Assembly: GCF_002198715.1 (NCBI RefSeq) | Contig: NZ_MWLK01000021.1 | Coordinates: forward strand, 62,001-126,000 | Direction: 5' to 3' | DNA length: 64,000 nucleotides | From: Rhodomicrobium sp. R_RK_3 | GTDB lineage: Bacteria; Pseudomonadota; Alphaproteobacteria; Rhizobiales; Rhodomicrobiaceae | Part shown: positions 56,051 through 64,000 of the stretch, piece after piece | Layout: each line of letters opens with the position of its first letter | Position numbering within the stretch: position 1 is the first letter of the stretch | Program-made: the position numbers and the translations under genes | The notes under the pieces: model-generated | Told to the model about the DNA's origin: nothing | Seen by the model: the letters and a program-made list of their open reading frames with translations, nothing else | The model's database searches: none

Positions 56051-56746
56051 GTGACCTATCCCCAGCTTGTCTTCGAGCTTCCGCATATTCCGGCCCTGGG
56101 CAGCGAAGATTTCTTCGTCAGCGCCTCGAACGAGCAGGCCGTCAAGCTGATCGACAACTGGCCCGGCTGGCCCAATCCCATCGCCGTCCTCGCCGGCCCG
56201 CAAGGCTCCGGCAAAACCCATCTCGTCAATGTCTGGCGCGCGCGGTCGGGCGCGGAGAGCTTTCCGGCCGAGGCCATGGGGCAGGCCGTCGAGCGCGCGC
56301 TGGCCGAGGCCGGGCCGCTGGTCATCGAGGACATCGACCGGGCTTCTTTTGACGAAAACGCCGCCTTCCACCTTTTAAATCTGGCCCGGGAACGCCATTT
56401 TGATGTTCTGGTCACCGCGCGCACATTGCCCGGTGAATGGAAAATTACTCTGCCCGATCTGCGCTCGCGGCTGCGCTCCGCCGCTCTCGTCGCCATTGCC
56501 GAACCTGACGAAGCCCTGCTCGGCGCGGTGCTGGTCAAGCTTTTTGCCGACCGCCAGCTCAGCGTGGAACCCGGCGTGATCGGCTATTCGATGCGGCGGA
56601 TGGAGCGCTCGATGGCGGCGGCGCAGGCCCTTGTCGATGCGCTCGACCGGGCGGCGCTTGCAGAGCGCAAGGGCGTGACCAAGGCGCTGGCGGCAAGACT
56701 GCTCGCGGCGGAGGGTTTGAGTAATACCGATTTGCAGGACGGCTGA
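56051..56746 (+). CDS. hdaA: DnaA-related regulator of replication HdaA
   Basis: A 231-residue P-loop protein of the DnaA/Hda family. P-loop GPQGSGKTH (49-57), Walker B LVIEDIDRA, and the C-terminal lid segment RRMERSMAAAQALVDALD. It stimulates ATP hydrolysis by DnaA with the sliding clamp to prevent re-initiation. The expected N-terminal clamp motif (QLVFELP here) is close to the start, supporting GTG at 56051 with GGAG upstream over an ATG in the repeat. ppk follows. Confidence 0.92.
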   Translation: MTYPQLVFELPHIPALGSEDFFVSASNEQAVKLIDNWPGWPNPIAVLAGPQGSGKTHLVNVWRARSGAESFPAEAMGQAVERALAEAGPLVIEDIDRASFDENAAFHLLNLARERHFDVLVTARTLPGEWKITLPDLRSRLRSAALVAIAEPDEALLGAVLVKLFADRQLSVEPGVIGYSMRRMERSMAAAQALVDALDRAALAERKGVTKALAARLLAAEGLSNTDLQDG

Positions 56747-56991
56747 AACCGGAATGTTCAGCCGAAATGCTTCATAGTCTTTTTGGCGGTTTCATAGCAT
56801 CATACCGGCAAGTCGATGTTTCATTCGCCCTCAGCGATCCGGCTGAATTCCTTGACGTGCGTTGCGGTATCCTGTCGCCGACTGGAGTTGTGACCGAGAC
56901 GTGAGGCGGGCAGGTCGTCTCCGGAGCGGACGCATGCCTGTTATGAAAGTGCCGTATCATCATGTCGGGCAAGGAGCGAAAAGGAAGATTG

Positions 56992-59196
56992 ATGCCACAC
57001 GCCGCGAAACGATCCGAGCCGAGCGAAGCCGAAATCGTTGCCGCCTTCGGCCCGCAGCGCTTCTATAATCGCGAGCTGTCCTGGCTGCAATTCAACAAGC
57101 GCGTGCTGGAGGAGTCGGAGAACACCAACCATCCGCTCCTGGAGCGCGTTCGCTTCCTGTCGATCTCGGCCAACAATCTCGACGAATTCTACATGGTGCG
57201 CGTTGCCGGCCTGATCGGGCAGATCAATGCCGGCGTGGCGGCGCCCAGCTCGGACGGCTTCACCCCCGCCGAGCAGCTCAAGACCATCAACGAAGTGGTC
57301 GCCTCGCTCACGGCGCATCAGCAGCGCAACTGGGCGCGGCTGCGGGGCGAACTCGATGAGGCGGGCATCACCATCATCGAGCCGAAGAACCTGCACAAGG
57401 CCGAGCGGGAATGGCTCGAGCCGCATTTCATGAAGGACGTGTTCCCTATCCTGACGCCGATCGCCATCGATCCGGCGCACCCGTTCCCCTTCATCCCGAA
57501 CAAGGGTTTTGTGCTCTGCCTCGAATGCGAGAAGAAGGATGCGCCGGGCACCATCATGCATTCGATCCTGCCGATTCCGAGCCAGCTCGACCGCTTCATC
57601 AAACTGCCCTGCGAGGCGGCCAAGGCCGATGGCGAGACCCCGCATATCCGCTTCATCCGGCTGGAATCGCTGGTCGCGCTGTTTGCCGACCGGCTGTTCC
57701 ACGGCTATGAGGTGAAAGGCTTCGGCGGTTTCCGCGTGCTGCGGGACAGCGAGCTGGAAATCAGCGAAAAGGCCGAGGATCTGGTTTTGACCTTCGAGGC
57801 CGCGCTGAAGAAGCGCCGCCGCGGCGAGGTGATCCGGCTCGAAATCGAAGCCTCGATGCCCAAGCCGCTGCGCCGTTTCGTGATGAGCGAATTGGAGGTG
57901 AAGGAGGACGAGGTCTCGATCCAGGAAGGGTTGCTGTCGCTGTCCGACATCTCGCAACTGATCGTCGACGAGCGGCGCGATCTGCAGTTCAAGCCCTTCG
58001 TCATCCGCTTTCCCGAGCGCATCCGCGAATATAACGGCGACTGCTTCGCCGCCATCAAGCAGAAGGACATCATCGTCCACCACCCCTATGAATCCTTCGA
58101 CGTGGTGGTGCAGTTCCTGCGGCAGGCGGCGGCCGACCCGGATGTGGTCGCCATCAAATGGACGCTCTACCGCACCAACCGCAAGTCGCCCATTGTCGAG
58201 GCGCTGAAAGAGGCGGCCGACGCCGGCAAGCTCGTCACCGCGCTCGTTGAGATCAAGGCGCGCTTCGACGAGGAGGCCAACCTGAAGGTCGCGCGCGATC
58301 TGGAAAAGGCCGGCGTCAATGTCGTCTTCGGCTTCATCCAACTGAAAACCCACGCCAAGCTTGGCCAGGTCATGCGGCGCGAAAACGGCGAATTGCGCAC
58401 CTATTGCCATATCGGCACCGGCAATTACCACCAGCAGACGGCGCGCGTTTACACCGACCTCTCCTTCTTCACCGCCAATCCGGTGATCGGCCGCGACGTC
58501 ACCCGCCTGTTCAATTTCATCACCGGCTATGCCGAACCGGCGCAGCTCGAAACCATGGCGACTTCGCCGCATGGCATCCGCGCCCGGATCATGAAGCATA
58601 TCCAGGAAGAGATCGGCCATGCCCGCGCCGGACGCCCGGCGGTGATCTGGATGAAGATGAACGCCCTCGTCGATCCCGGCATCATCGACGCGCTCTACGA
58701 GGCGAGCCTTGCGGGGGTGCATATCGAGCTGATCGTGCGCGGTATTTGCTGCCTGCGGCCCGGCGTGCCGGGACTTTCCGAGAACATCCGCGCCAAAAGC
58801 ATCATCGGCCGCTTCCTCGAGCACAGCCGGATCTACTGTTTCGGCGGTGGCGCTACCCTTCCATCGCCGTCGGCGCATGTCTATATCAGCTCGTCAGACA
58901 TGATGCCGCGCAACCTGGACAGGCGCGTCGAAGCTATGATACCGATCACCAACGCGACAGTGCATGAACAGGTTCTCGGGCAGATCATGGCGGCCAATCT
59001 GAAAGACAACCAGCAAAGCTGGCGTGTTCAGGCCGACGGGACCTGCGAGCGCATCCAGCCCGATCCCGGCGAGGCGCCTTTCAACGCCCATGAATATTTC
59101 ATGACCAATCCGAGCCTGTCCGGCCGCGGCGAAGCGCTGGCCGAGAGCTTTCCTCCCCGGGTTTTCGTCGGCGGAGCCCAGGACCGGATGGGGTGA
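56992..59196 (+). CDS. ppk1: polyphosphate kinase 1
   Basis: A 734-residue kinase that makes polyphosphate from [19 protein letters not shown] opens the N-domain; the phosphodiesterase-fold active site has [10 protein letters not shown] and CHIGTGNYH with the autophosphorylated His, and the late [26 protein letters not shown] just before ATG sets the start; an ATG ten codons upstream has no such site. ppx starts three bases after its stop. Confidence 0.97.
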   Translation: MPHAAKRSEPSEAEIVAAFGPQRFYNRELSWLQFNKRVLEESENTNHPLLERVRFLSISANNLDEFYMVRVAGLIGQINAGVAAPSSDGFTPAEQLKTINEVVASLTAHQQRNWARLRGELDEAGITIIEPKNLHKAEREWLEPHFMKDVFPILTPIAIDPAHPFPFIPNKGFVLCLECEKKDAPGTIMHSILPIPSQLDRFIKLPCEAAKADGETPHIRFIRLESLVALFADRLFHGYEVKGFGGFRVLRDSELEISEKAEDLVLTFEAALKKRRRGEVIRLEIEASMPKPLRRFVMSELEVKEDEVSIQEGLLSLSDISQLIVDERRDLQFKPFVIRFPERIREYNGDCFAAIKQKDIIVHHPYESFDVVVQFLRQAAADPDVVAIKWTLYRTNRKSPIVEALKEAADAGKLVTALVEIKARFDEEANLKVARDLEKAGVNVVFGFIQLKTHAKLGQVMRRENGELRTYCHIGTGNYHQQTARVYTDLSFFTANPVIGRDVTRLFNFITGYAEPAQLETMATSPHGIRARIMKHIQEEIGHARAGRPAVIWMKMNALVDPGIIDALYEASLAGVHIELIVRGICCLRPGVPGLSENIRAKSIIGRFLEHSRIYCFGGGATLPSPSAHVYISSSDMMPRNLDRRVEAMIPITNATVHEQVLGQIMAANLKDNQQSWRVQADGTCERIQPDPGEAPFNAHEYFMTNPSLSGRGEALAESFPPRVFVGGAQDRMG

Positions 59197-59199
59197 CCG

Positions 59200-60756
59200 G
59201 TGGATTGGCGCGGGACAATATTCACCGACCAAGCCGCTCCCGTCGCCGTTGTCGATATCGGTTCCAATTCGATCCGCCTCGTCGTCTATGAAGATGAGGT
59301 CCGGAGCCCGACGCCGGTCCTGAACGAGAAGGTTCTCTGCGGCCTCGGACGCAAGCGCACGGCCGAGGGCGGCATCAATAAGCGCGCGGCCGAACAGGCG
59401 CTGCTCGCCCTTCGCCGCTTCCGCAAACTCTCCGAGCAGACCCGCGTTAAGCGCACCTTCGCGTTTGCGACGGAGGCCGTGCGCAGCGCCAGCGACGGAC
59501 GCAAGTTCATCGCCGAGGCGGAAAAGGCGCTCGGCTGCACCGTGCGCGTGCTGGACGGGCGCGAAGAGGCCGAACTGGCGGCGGCGGGCATCGCCTCTGG
59601 CTTCATGGCGCCGGACGGTTTTGCCGGGGATCTGGGCGGCGGCAGTCTCGAGCTGATCAACCTGATGGGCAAGGAGCTGCTCGACGAGGTTTCGGTACCG
59701 CTTGGCAGCCTCAACCTGATGGAGATCGCGGGCGATGATTTCGCCAAGGCGTCCGCCCATATCGAAAAACATCTCGATGCCATTCCATGGCTCGAGAAGG
59801 GCAAGGGACGCCCATTTTATCTGATCGGTGGCACCTGGCGGTCGGTTGCCAAGCTGAACATGATGGAGACCGATTATCCGCTCTCGATCATGCACCACTA
59901 CACCATGACGCCGAAGCAGATCGACACGCTGTTCGCCAGCGTCGTCAGCCCCAAGCCGAGTGCCAAAAACCTCAGCAAAATCTCACGGGACCGCCGCGAG
60001 ATGCTCCCCTACGGCCTGCTTTTGCTGAAGCGGCTGGTGGATCGCATCAAACCGTCCGAGGCGATCTTTTCCGCCTATGGCGTGCGCGAGGGCGTGCTCT
60101 ACCGCAACCTGCCGCCCGCCGAGCAGGCGCTCGACCCGCTGATCTTTGCCTGCGAGGAGATGGCCGCGCGCCGCGCGCGCTCCTTCGACTATGCCGGCGA
60201 GCTGTTCGAGTGGACCTCCGGCCTGTTCCAGACGGCCGACCTTGCCGAGACCGCCGAGGAAACACGCCTCCGCCGTGCCGCCTGCATGCTGTTCGATGTC
60301 GGCTGGCGCGGCCATCCCGACTATCGCGGCGAAAAGGCGCTGGGGCTGATCGCGCAATCCTCCTTCGTCGGCGTCGATCATCCGGGCCGCGCCTATCTGG
60401 CGCTTTCGGTGTTTTACAGCCATGAGCGGGCGGTCAGCGGCGATTTCAGCCCTGCCTTGCGCAAATTGGCCGGACGCAACCTCAACCGGCGGGCCCAGCT
60501 CCTCGGCATGGCGGCCCGCGTCGCATATAAGCTGTCGGTGAACATGCCGGGGATTATCAACGAGACAACCATAGGCTACAATGGTGGTAATCTCGTATTG
60601 CAATTGCCGGCAAAGCTCGAAGTGCTGGATGGCGAGGCGCTGCGCCGACGCTTCAAGGCCCTCGCGCAACTGGTGAATTGCGAGCCGGAGATCGTGATTG
60701 AGCCGAAGCGGAGCGCGGCTGCCTCCATTCTGCGCGCCTTCGTGGCGCGGGAATAG
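59200..60756 (+). CDS. ppx: exopolyphosphatase / Ppx-GppA phosphatase
   Basis: A 518-residue sugar-kinase/actin-fold phosphatase that removes terminal phosphate from polyphosphate (or pppGpp). Seen: DIGSNSIRLVVYE (19-31), ATEAVRSASDG, GREEAELAAAGI and GGGSLELINL, followed by an HD-like C-terminal part with the FYSHERAVSG segment. The GTG start at 59200 has GGATGGGG upstream and follows ppk by three bases, so both are coupled, balancing synthesis and breakdown of polyphosphate. Confidence 0.96.
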   Translation: MDWRGTIFTDQAAPVAVVDIGSNSIRLVVYEDEVRSPTPVLNEKVLCGLGRKRTAEGGINKRAAEQALLALRRFRKLSEQTRVKRTFAFATEAVRSASDGRKFIAEAEKALGCTVRVLDGREEAELAAAGIASGFMAPDGFAGDLGGGSLELINLMGKELLDEVSVPLGSLNLMEIAGDDFAKASAHIEKHLDAIPWLEKGKGRPFYLIGGTWRSVAKLNMMETDYPLSIMHHYTMTPKQIDTLFASVVSPKPSAKNLSKISRDRREMLPYGLLLLKRLVDRIKPSEAIFSAYGVREGVLYRNLPPAEQALDPLIFACEEMAARRARSFDYAGELFEWTSGLFQTADLAETAEETRLRRAACMLFDVGWRGHPDYRGEKALGLIAQSSFVGVDHPGRAYLALSVFYSHERAVSGDFSPALRKLAGRNLNRRAQLLGMAARVAYKLSVNMPGIINETTIGYNGGNLVLQLPAKLEVLDGEALRRRFKALAQLVNCEPEIVIEPKRSAAASILRAFVARE

Positions 60757-60883
60757 GGCGGCGGCGTAAGCCGAGGGAGCTGTTGGTAAGGGATGTGTGG
60801 CGCCTCATGCCGTTGCGGGCATTCGTGCTCGTGCCCTAATCATTCTGCAATAATGGCCGCTGATGCGGAGTGAGTCGCGGACG

Positions 60884-61789
60884 ATGGACCAGGACCTATA
60901 CCAAATACTGAATGTCAAGCGGGCGGCAACCCACGACGAGATTCGCGGCGCCTATCGCAAGCTGGCCAAGGAGTTCCACCCCGACCGCAATCCCGGCAAT
61001 GCGGCCGCCGAGGAGAAATTCAAGCGCGTTTCCGCCGCCTTCGACATTCTGGGCGATCCGGACAAGCGCCGCCGCTACGACAATGGCGAGATCGACGCGT
61101 CCGGCCGCGAGAGTTCAGGCTATTACGGCGACAATGGCGGCGGCCAGCGCTACCGTCCCTCCGATAATTTCGGCGATTTCGGCGACATTTTCGGCGATTT
61201 CTTCGGCCGCGGCGGCACCGGCACCGCCAGCGGCGGCTTCAACATGCGCGGTATGGATTACCGCTACCATTTGGAGATCGAATTTCTCGAGGCGGTGAAC
61301 GGCGTCAAGAAGCGCGTGCTGCTGCCGGAGGGCGAGACGCTCGACATCAACGTGCCTTCGGGCGTGGTGCAGGGGCAGGTTTTGCGGCTGAAGGGCAAGG
61401 GCGGCCCCGGCGTCGGGCGCGGCCAGCCGGGCGACGCGCTGATCGAGCTGAAAATCCGCCAGCACCCGTTCTTCGAGCGCGAGGGCGACGACATCGTGCT
61501 GGATTTGCCGATTGCGCTGTACGAGGCGGTTTTGGGCGCCAAGGTCGAAGCGCCGACGATCAACGGCCGTGTCGCGCTGACCGTGCCGAAGGGCGCCTCC
61601 ACCGGACAATTGCTGCGCTTGCGCGCCAAGGGCGTCAGGAACGCCCAGACCGGCAACACCGGCGACCAGCTCGTGAAGCTGTGCATCGTCATGCCCCAGC
61701 GCATCGACCGCGAGCTGTTCGACTTCATGGAAGGCTGGAGCGAACTCCACCCCTACGACCCGCGCTCGAAGCTGAAGGAAGCGATTTGA
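60884..61789 (+). CDS. DnaJ-like co-chaperone (CbpA type)
   Basis: A 301-residue J-domain protein. The J-domain has AYRKLAKEFHPDRNP with the HPD triad at 32-34; a Gly/Phe-rich linker (FGDFGDIFGDFFGRGG) follows, then two beta-rich client-binding domains. The zinc-finger cysteines of DnaJ are missing, as in CbpA. It recruits DnaK to clients. The start at 60884 gives the usual N-terminus; the frame begins seven codons earlier. Confidence 0.93.
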   Translation: MDQDLYQILNVKRAATHDEIRGAYRKLAKEFHPDRNPGNAAAEEKFKRVSAAFDILGDPDKRRRYDNGEIDASGRESSGYYGDNGGGQRYRPSDNFGDFGDIFGDFFGRGGTGTASGGFNMRGMDYRYHLEIEFLEAVNGVKKRVLLPEGETLDINVPSGVVQGQVLRLKGKGGPGVGRGQPGDALIELKIRQHPFFEREGDDIVLDLPIALYEAVLGAKVEAPTINGRVALTVPKGASTGQLLRLRAKGVRNAQTGNTGDQLVKLCIVMPQRIDRELFDFMEGWSELHPYDPRSKLKEAI

Positions 61790-61889
61790 GGCGCTGAGAT
61801 GAAGTGCGGCGTGTTTTGACTCCGCGTCTCAACAGGCCGAAGGCTGTCCCTCTCCCCATAGACATTTTCAGAACCCGCTACTCTCATTT

Positions 61890-61998
61890 CCGTCGCCCCG
61901 GTTGTTAGAGCCGGGGCCCACTCGCCTCTCCACCGGCACTGTGCTCGCTGTTCTGCCAATGGATCCCGGTTCGGCCTGACGGCCGCCCGGGACGACGG
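61890..61998 (+). repeat. family (iii) composite repeat, copy B
   Basis: CCGTCGCCCCGGTTGTTAG, AGCCGGGGCCCACTCGCC, then CCAATGGATCCCGGTTCGG and CCCGGGACGACGG. It is a close match to copies A (28708) and C (45139, inverted) at both hairpins and the spacer box. It fills the middle of the 299-base gap between the DnaJ-like gene and rfbC. Confidence 0.9.
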
Positions 61999-62088
61999 GA
62001 GGAGAGGTCCATGCGATATGCAAAGTGGGGGAAGGACTTGGCTGCTGATCGGTGTTGGTCTGGGACATTCCCGCCTGACTGATCCGCA

Positions 62089-62619
62089 CTAACCGGCAAA
62101 ATCCGCCCAGCCGCGATCCTTGTCGGATATCACCGTCACCGGCAGGGGCCAGTCGATGCCGAAGGCGGTATCGTCATAGCGGACGCCGCTCGCCGCAGTC
62201 GGCTCGTAAAAGGCCGAGATCAGATAGCCGACCTCCACGTCGTCCGTCAGCGCCTGGAAACCGTGCGCGAAGCCTTTCGGGATATACAACCGGTGGCGAT
62301 TCTGCGCCGTCAGCTCAAAGCCCTGCCAGCGCCGGAAGGTCACCGCACCGGGCCGCAGATCCACGATCACGTCGAGGATCGCGCCCTTGCCGCATGTGAC
62401 GATCTTCACTTCGCCATGCGGGTCGGCCTGGAAATGCATGCCCCGCAGCGTGCCCTGCTTCACCGAGGATGACGTGGCGTGCTGGACGAATTGCGTCTCC
62501 AGCCCGTGCTCGGCCAGTTCGCGCACGCAAAAAGTTCGGGCGAAGAAGCCGCGATGGTCGTGGACGGGCTCCGGCACGATCAGCCAGGCCCCTGGCAGGC
62601 TGGTCTCCTCAAACCGCAT
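62089..62619 (-). CDS. rfbC: dTDP-4-dehydrorhamnose 3,5-epimerase
   Basis: A 176-residue cupin epimerase of dTDP-L-rhamnose synthesis. RGFFARTFCVRELAEHGLE, LRGMHFQ with the catalytic His62, ILDVIVDLRPGAVTF and the YIPKGFAHGF loop are diagnostic. The family also includes epimerases for other dTDP sugars. The usual rfbA, rfbB and rfbD partners are not adjacent, so the pathway is split or this is a diverged copy. The rhamnosyltransferase-like gene at 51-52 kb is a candidate user. The next gene upstream on this strand ends 33 bases away. Confidence 0.92.
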   Translation of the reverse strand: MRFEETSLPGAWLIVPEPVHDHRGFFARTFCVRELAEHGLETQFVQHATSSSVKQGTLRGMHFQADPHGEVKIVTCGKGAILDVIVDLRPGAVTFRRWQGFELTAQNRHRLYIPKGFAHGFQALTDDVEVGYLISAFYEPTAASGVRYDDTAFGIDWPLPVTVISDKDRGWADFAG

Positions 62620-62652
62620 GACAAGGTCCTCCGTGCTTGGGCCCGCCGCGTG

Positions 62653-63900
62653 TTATTGCTGGGCTGGCGCATCCGGTGCCGGGGCGGCCTGCGCTGCGCC
62701 GGGAGCCGGTGCCGGGTCCGCGTCGGGCGTTGCCGAAACGGCGGGCTCGCCTACGTCTTCGACCGGCTCGGCGCCCTTGGCCAGCACGGTCGAGGCCCAA
62801 TCCACCAGCTCCGTCGCCGCGATGCCGAACGCCTTGTTCAGCGCCTCGACCGCCGGGCCGGTATCAGCCGACGGCGCGGGAGCCTCGGCATGAAACAGCT
62901 TGGCGTCGATGATCTTGCCGTCCTTGTCGGCGATCTTGGCGCTGAAATCGAGTTCGGCGAGCGGCGTTGGGCCGGTCAGCATCTGGAAATTGCGAATGTC
63001 GGTCAGGAGCTGGAAATCGCCGGTCACCGCATCGCCATTCTTGCTGACGCTGCCGATATAGCCCGCGTTCTCGAAGCTCTGCACGATCTTGGACTGCACC
63101 AGCACGGTGAGATTGTCCGCCCAGCGCGGGCCCGGCGTCAACGGGCTTTCATTCGGCGAGGGCCGGAACAGGATGTTCTGCGTATTGACCTGGATGATCG
63201 CCGACGGCTCGGGGATGGTGAGCTGGCCGCGCAAGGGTTTTGCCGGGCTGTCGAACTTCGTCGCCGCGATCAGGTCGAAGGCCTTGTCGCTGTCGGGGCC
63301 GCGCACGCCGCCGGTCATGCGCTCGAGGCCGGCGAGAATGCCGTCGACCTTGGCGGCATTGCGCGACAGCGCGGAGGCGAAATTGTTCAGATTGCCGACA
63401 AGCTCCTTGAAGGGCTGCGAATTGTCGTCGAGGATGCCGTTGATCTTCAGAAGCGCGTCGCGGGCCGATGTCGTCACGGTCTGCCCCGCGCCGACGCGGG
63501 CGACCAGCAAGGGCGGACGGCCGTTCTGCGGCACCAGCGGCACGCCGCTATTGCCGCCGGTCAGCGAGATCGCCGCGACGCCGGTCAGGCCCTGATATTC
63601 GAGATCGACTTCGGTGTCGCTGCGGATCGGCGTGTCGGCATCGACCGCGACCTCGACATCGACCTCGCTCGGGCGCACGGCGCTCAGGCGCAGCGCGGTG
63701 ACTTCGCCGACGCGGATGCCGTTGAACAGCACCGACGAGCCCGTGAACAGGCCCGATACCGATTTGTCGAAGCGGACATTGTAGGTCGCCCGCTGGCCGA
63801 AGCCAGCGGAGTTGTTGAGCCAGTAAATGAAGCCGAAACCTCCCGCGAGCACCGCGATGAGGAAGAGGCCCATGAGGATATAGCGTGCACGGATTTCCAT
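62653..63900 (-). CDS. MlaD-type MCE protein fused to a PqiC-like auxiliary domain
   Basis: A 415-residue protein. One N-terminal helix (ARYILMGLFLIAVLAGGFGFIYW) anchors it in the inner membrane; residues 38-115 are an MCE/MlaD domain (YNVRFDKSVSGLFTGSSVLF, GIRVGEVTALRL) and a helical stretch follows. Residues 200-370 resemble the PqiC/YmbA (ABC-transport auxiliary lipoprotein) domain (LTDIRNFQMLTG, LAELDFSAKI, KLFHAEAP), normally a separate protein. A Pro/Ala-rich tail ends it. It serves lipid transport between the membranes with the ATPase encoded upstream (63911). AAGG near the ATPase stop gives its ribosome site. Confidence 0.9.
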   Translation of the reverse strand: MEIRARYILMGLFLIAVLAGGFGFIYWLNNSAGFGQRATYNVRFDKSVSGLFTGSSVLFNGIRVGEVTALRLSAVRPSEVDVEVAVDADTPIRSDTEVDLEYQGLTGVAAISLTGGNSGVPLVPQNGRPPLLVARVGAGQTVTTSARDALLKINGILDDNSQPFKELVGNLNNFASALSRNAAKVDGILAGLERMTGGVRGPDSDKAFDLIAATKFDSPAKPLRGQLTIPEPSAIIQVNTQNILFRPSPNESPLTPGPRWADNLTVLVQSKIVQSFENAGYIGSVSKNGDAVTGDFQLLTDIRNFQMLTGPTPLAELDFSAKIADKDGKIIDAKLFHAEAPAPSADTGPAVEALNKAFGIAATELVDWASTVLAKGAEPVEDVGEPAVSATPDADPAPAPGAAQAAPAPDAPAQQ

Positions 63901-63910
63901 CTGCTGGCCT

Positions 63911-64000
63911 TCACATGGCGGTTGGGCGGGGCGCTTGCGCGATCATGCTGGCGCGCTTGCCCCGGAAATAGGATTTCACCCAAGGGTGTTCGGACATCAT
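63911..64000 (-). CDS. ABC transporter ATP-binding protein, MlaF-like (3' end only)
   Basis: The last 29 codons of a gene cut by the window end: HPWVKSYFRGKRASMIAQ then a short tail and TGA at 63911. The (D/E)HPW(V/I)KSYFRG ending is typical of MlaF/Ttg2A ATPases of alphaproteobacteria. It stops ten bases before the MlaD-type gene, which fits an Mla operon order of permease, ATPase, MCE protein. The ATPase motifs themselves are outside the window. Confidence 0.8.
   Translation of the reverse strand: MMSEHPWVKSYFRGKRASMIAQAPRPTAM

Noticed and set aside
56941-58878. 645-codon open frame on the minus strand opposite ppk1
   Set aside because: It is the antisense of a certain gene; its Arg/His/Asp/Gly-rich composition is what GC-rich codons give in reverse, and it has no ribosome site or family features.

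Overview
The window is a chromosomal segment of a GC-rich alphaproteobacterium, most likely a member of the Hyphomicrobiales (Rhizobiales). The support is gene order: ffh-rpsP-rimM-trmD-rplS-leuC, dgt-argS-SPOR protein-nagZ-scpA-scpB-tatABC-serS-pcm-nlpD-like, and purN-purM-DUF2066-CDP alcohol transferase-hdaA-ppk-ppx are blocks typical of that order. The genus cannot be fixed from the sequence alone. There is no rRNA operon, no CRISPR array, no transposase or integrase, and one tRNA (Cys-GCA). Most of the window is housekeeping DNA.

Layout. 0-9.8 kb is accessory: a TauE-type anion exporter, a sulfotransferase, an aldehyde dehydrogenase with its DUF779 partner, a small unknown protein, a lipoprotein hydrolase, and an amino acid permease overlapping the gene of a secreted protein of unknown function. 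9.8-13 kb holds tRNA-Cys, radC, map and a drug exporter. 13-20 kb is the ffh to leuC translation block, broken up by a GIY-YIG nuclease gene between 30-bp inverted repeats, by a repeat cluster and by a GNAT gene. 20-29 kb has nhaA, a SHOCT protein, mgtC, an AT-richer orphan gene, a MATE exporter and a TAXI-TRAP uptake system with an intergenic hairpin. 29-45 kb is the conserved erpA/dgt/argS to nlpD block covering iron-sulfur assembly, cell division and recycling, chromosome condensation and Tat export. surE is missing at its expected place between serS and pcm. 45-52 kb carries a saccharopine-dehydrogenase-like gene and a compact four-gene surface-glycan operon (two glycosyltransferases, a double methyltransferase, an acyltransferase). 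52-62 kb holds purine synthesis, replication control, polyphosphate metabolism and a DnaJ-like protein. The right end has an isolated rfbC and a lipid-transport (Mla-type) locus cut by the window edge.

The most distinctive non-gene signal is repeated DNA. Three palindromic families recur in intergenic gaps: (i) a GCGAAGGCGGGGATCC palindrome always present as an inverted pair (14.85-15.25, 37.2-37.3 and 55.9-56.0 kb), once enclosing the GIY-YIG gene exactly; (ii) a CTCTCCC/GGGAGAGG family (15.8, 28.8 and 41.8 kb); and (iii) a composite element of about 105-110 bp present three times (28.7, 45.1 inverted and 61.9 kb). The GIY-YIG cassette in family (i) is the best candidate for an under-described mobile or parasitic system here. 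Other points worth checking are an argS gene with a 3' part of different codon use, a serine tRNA ligase with a roughly 35-residue insertion, ribosomal protein L19 with a helix-hairpin-helix-like tail, and a structured, terminator-bearing leader before ffh. All assignments come from reading the sequence; no database search was run.
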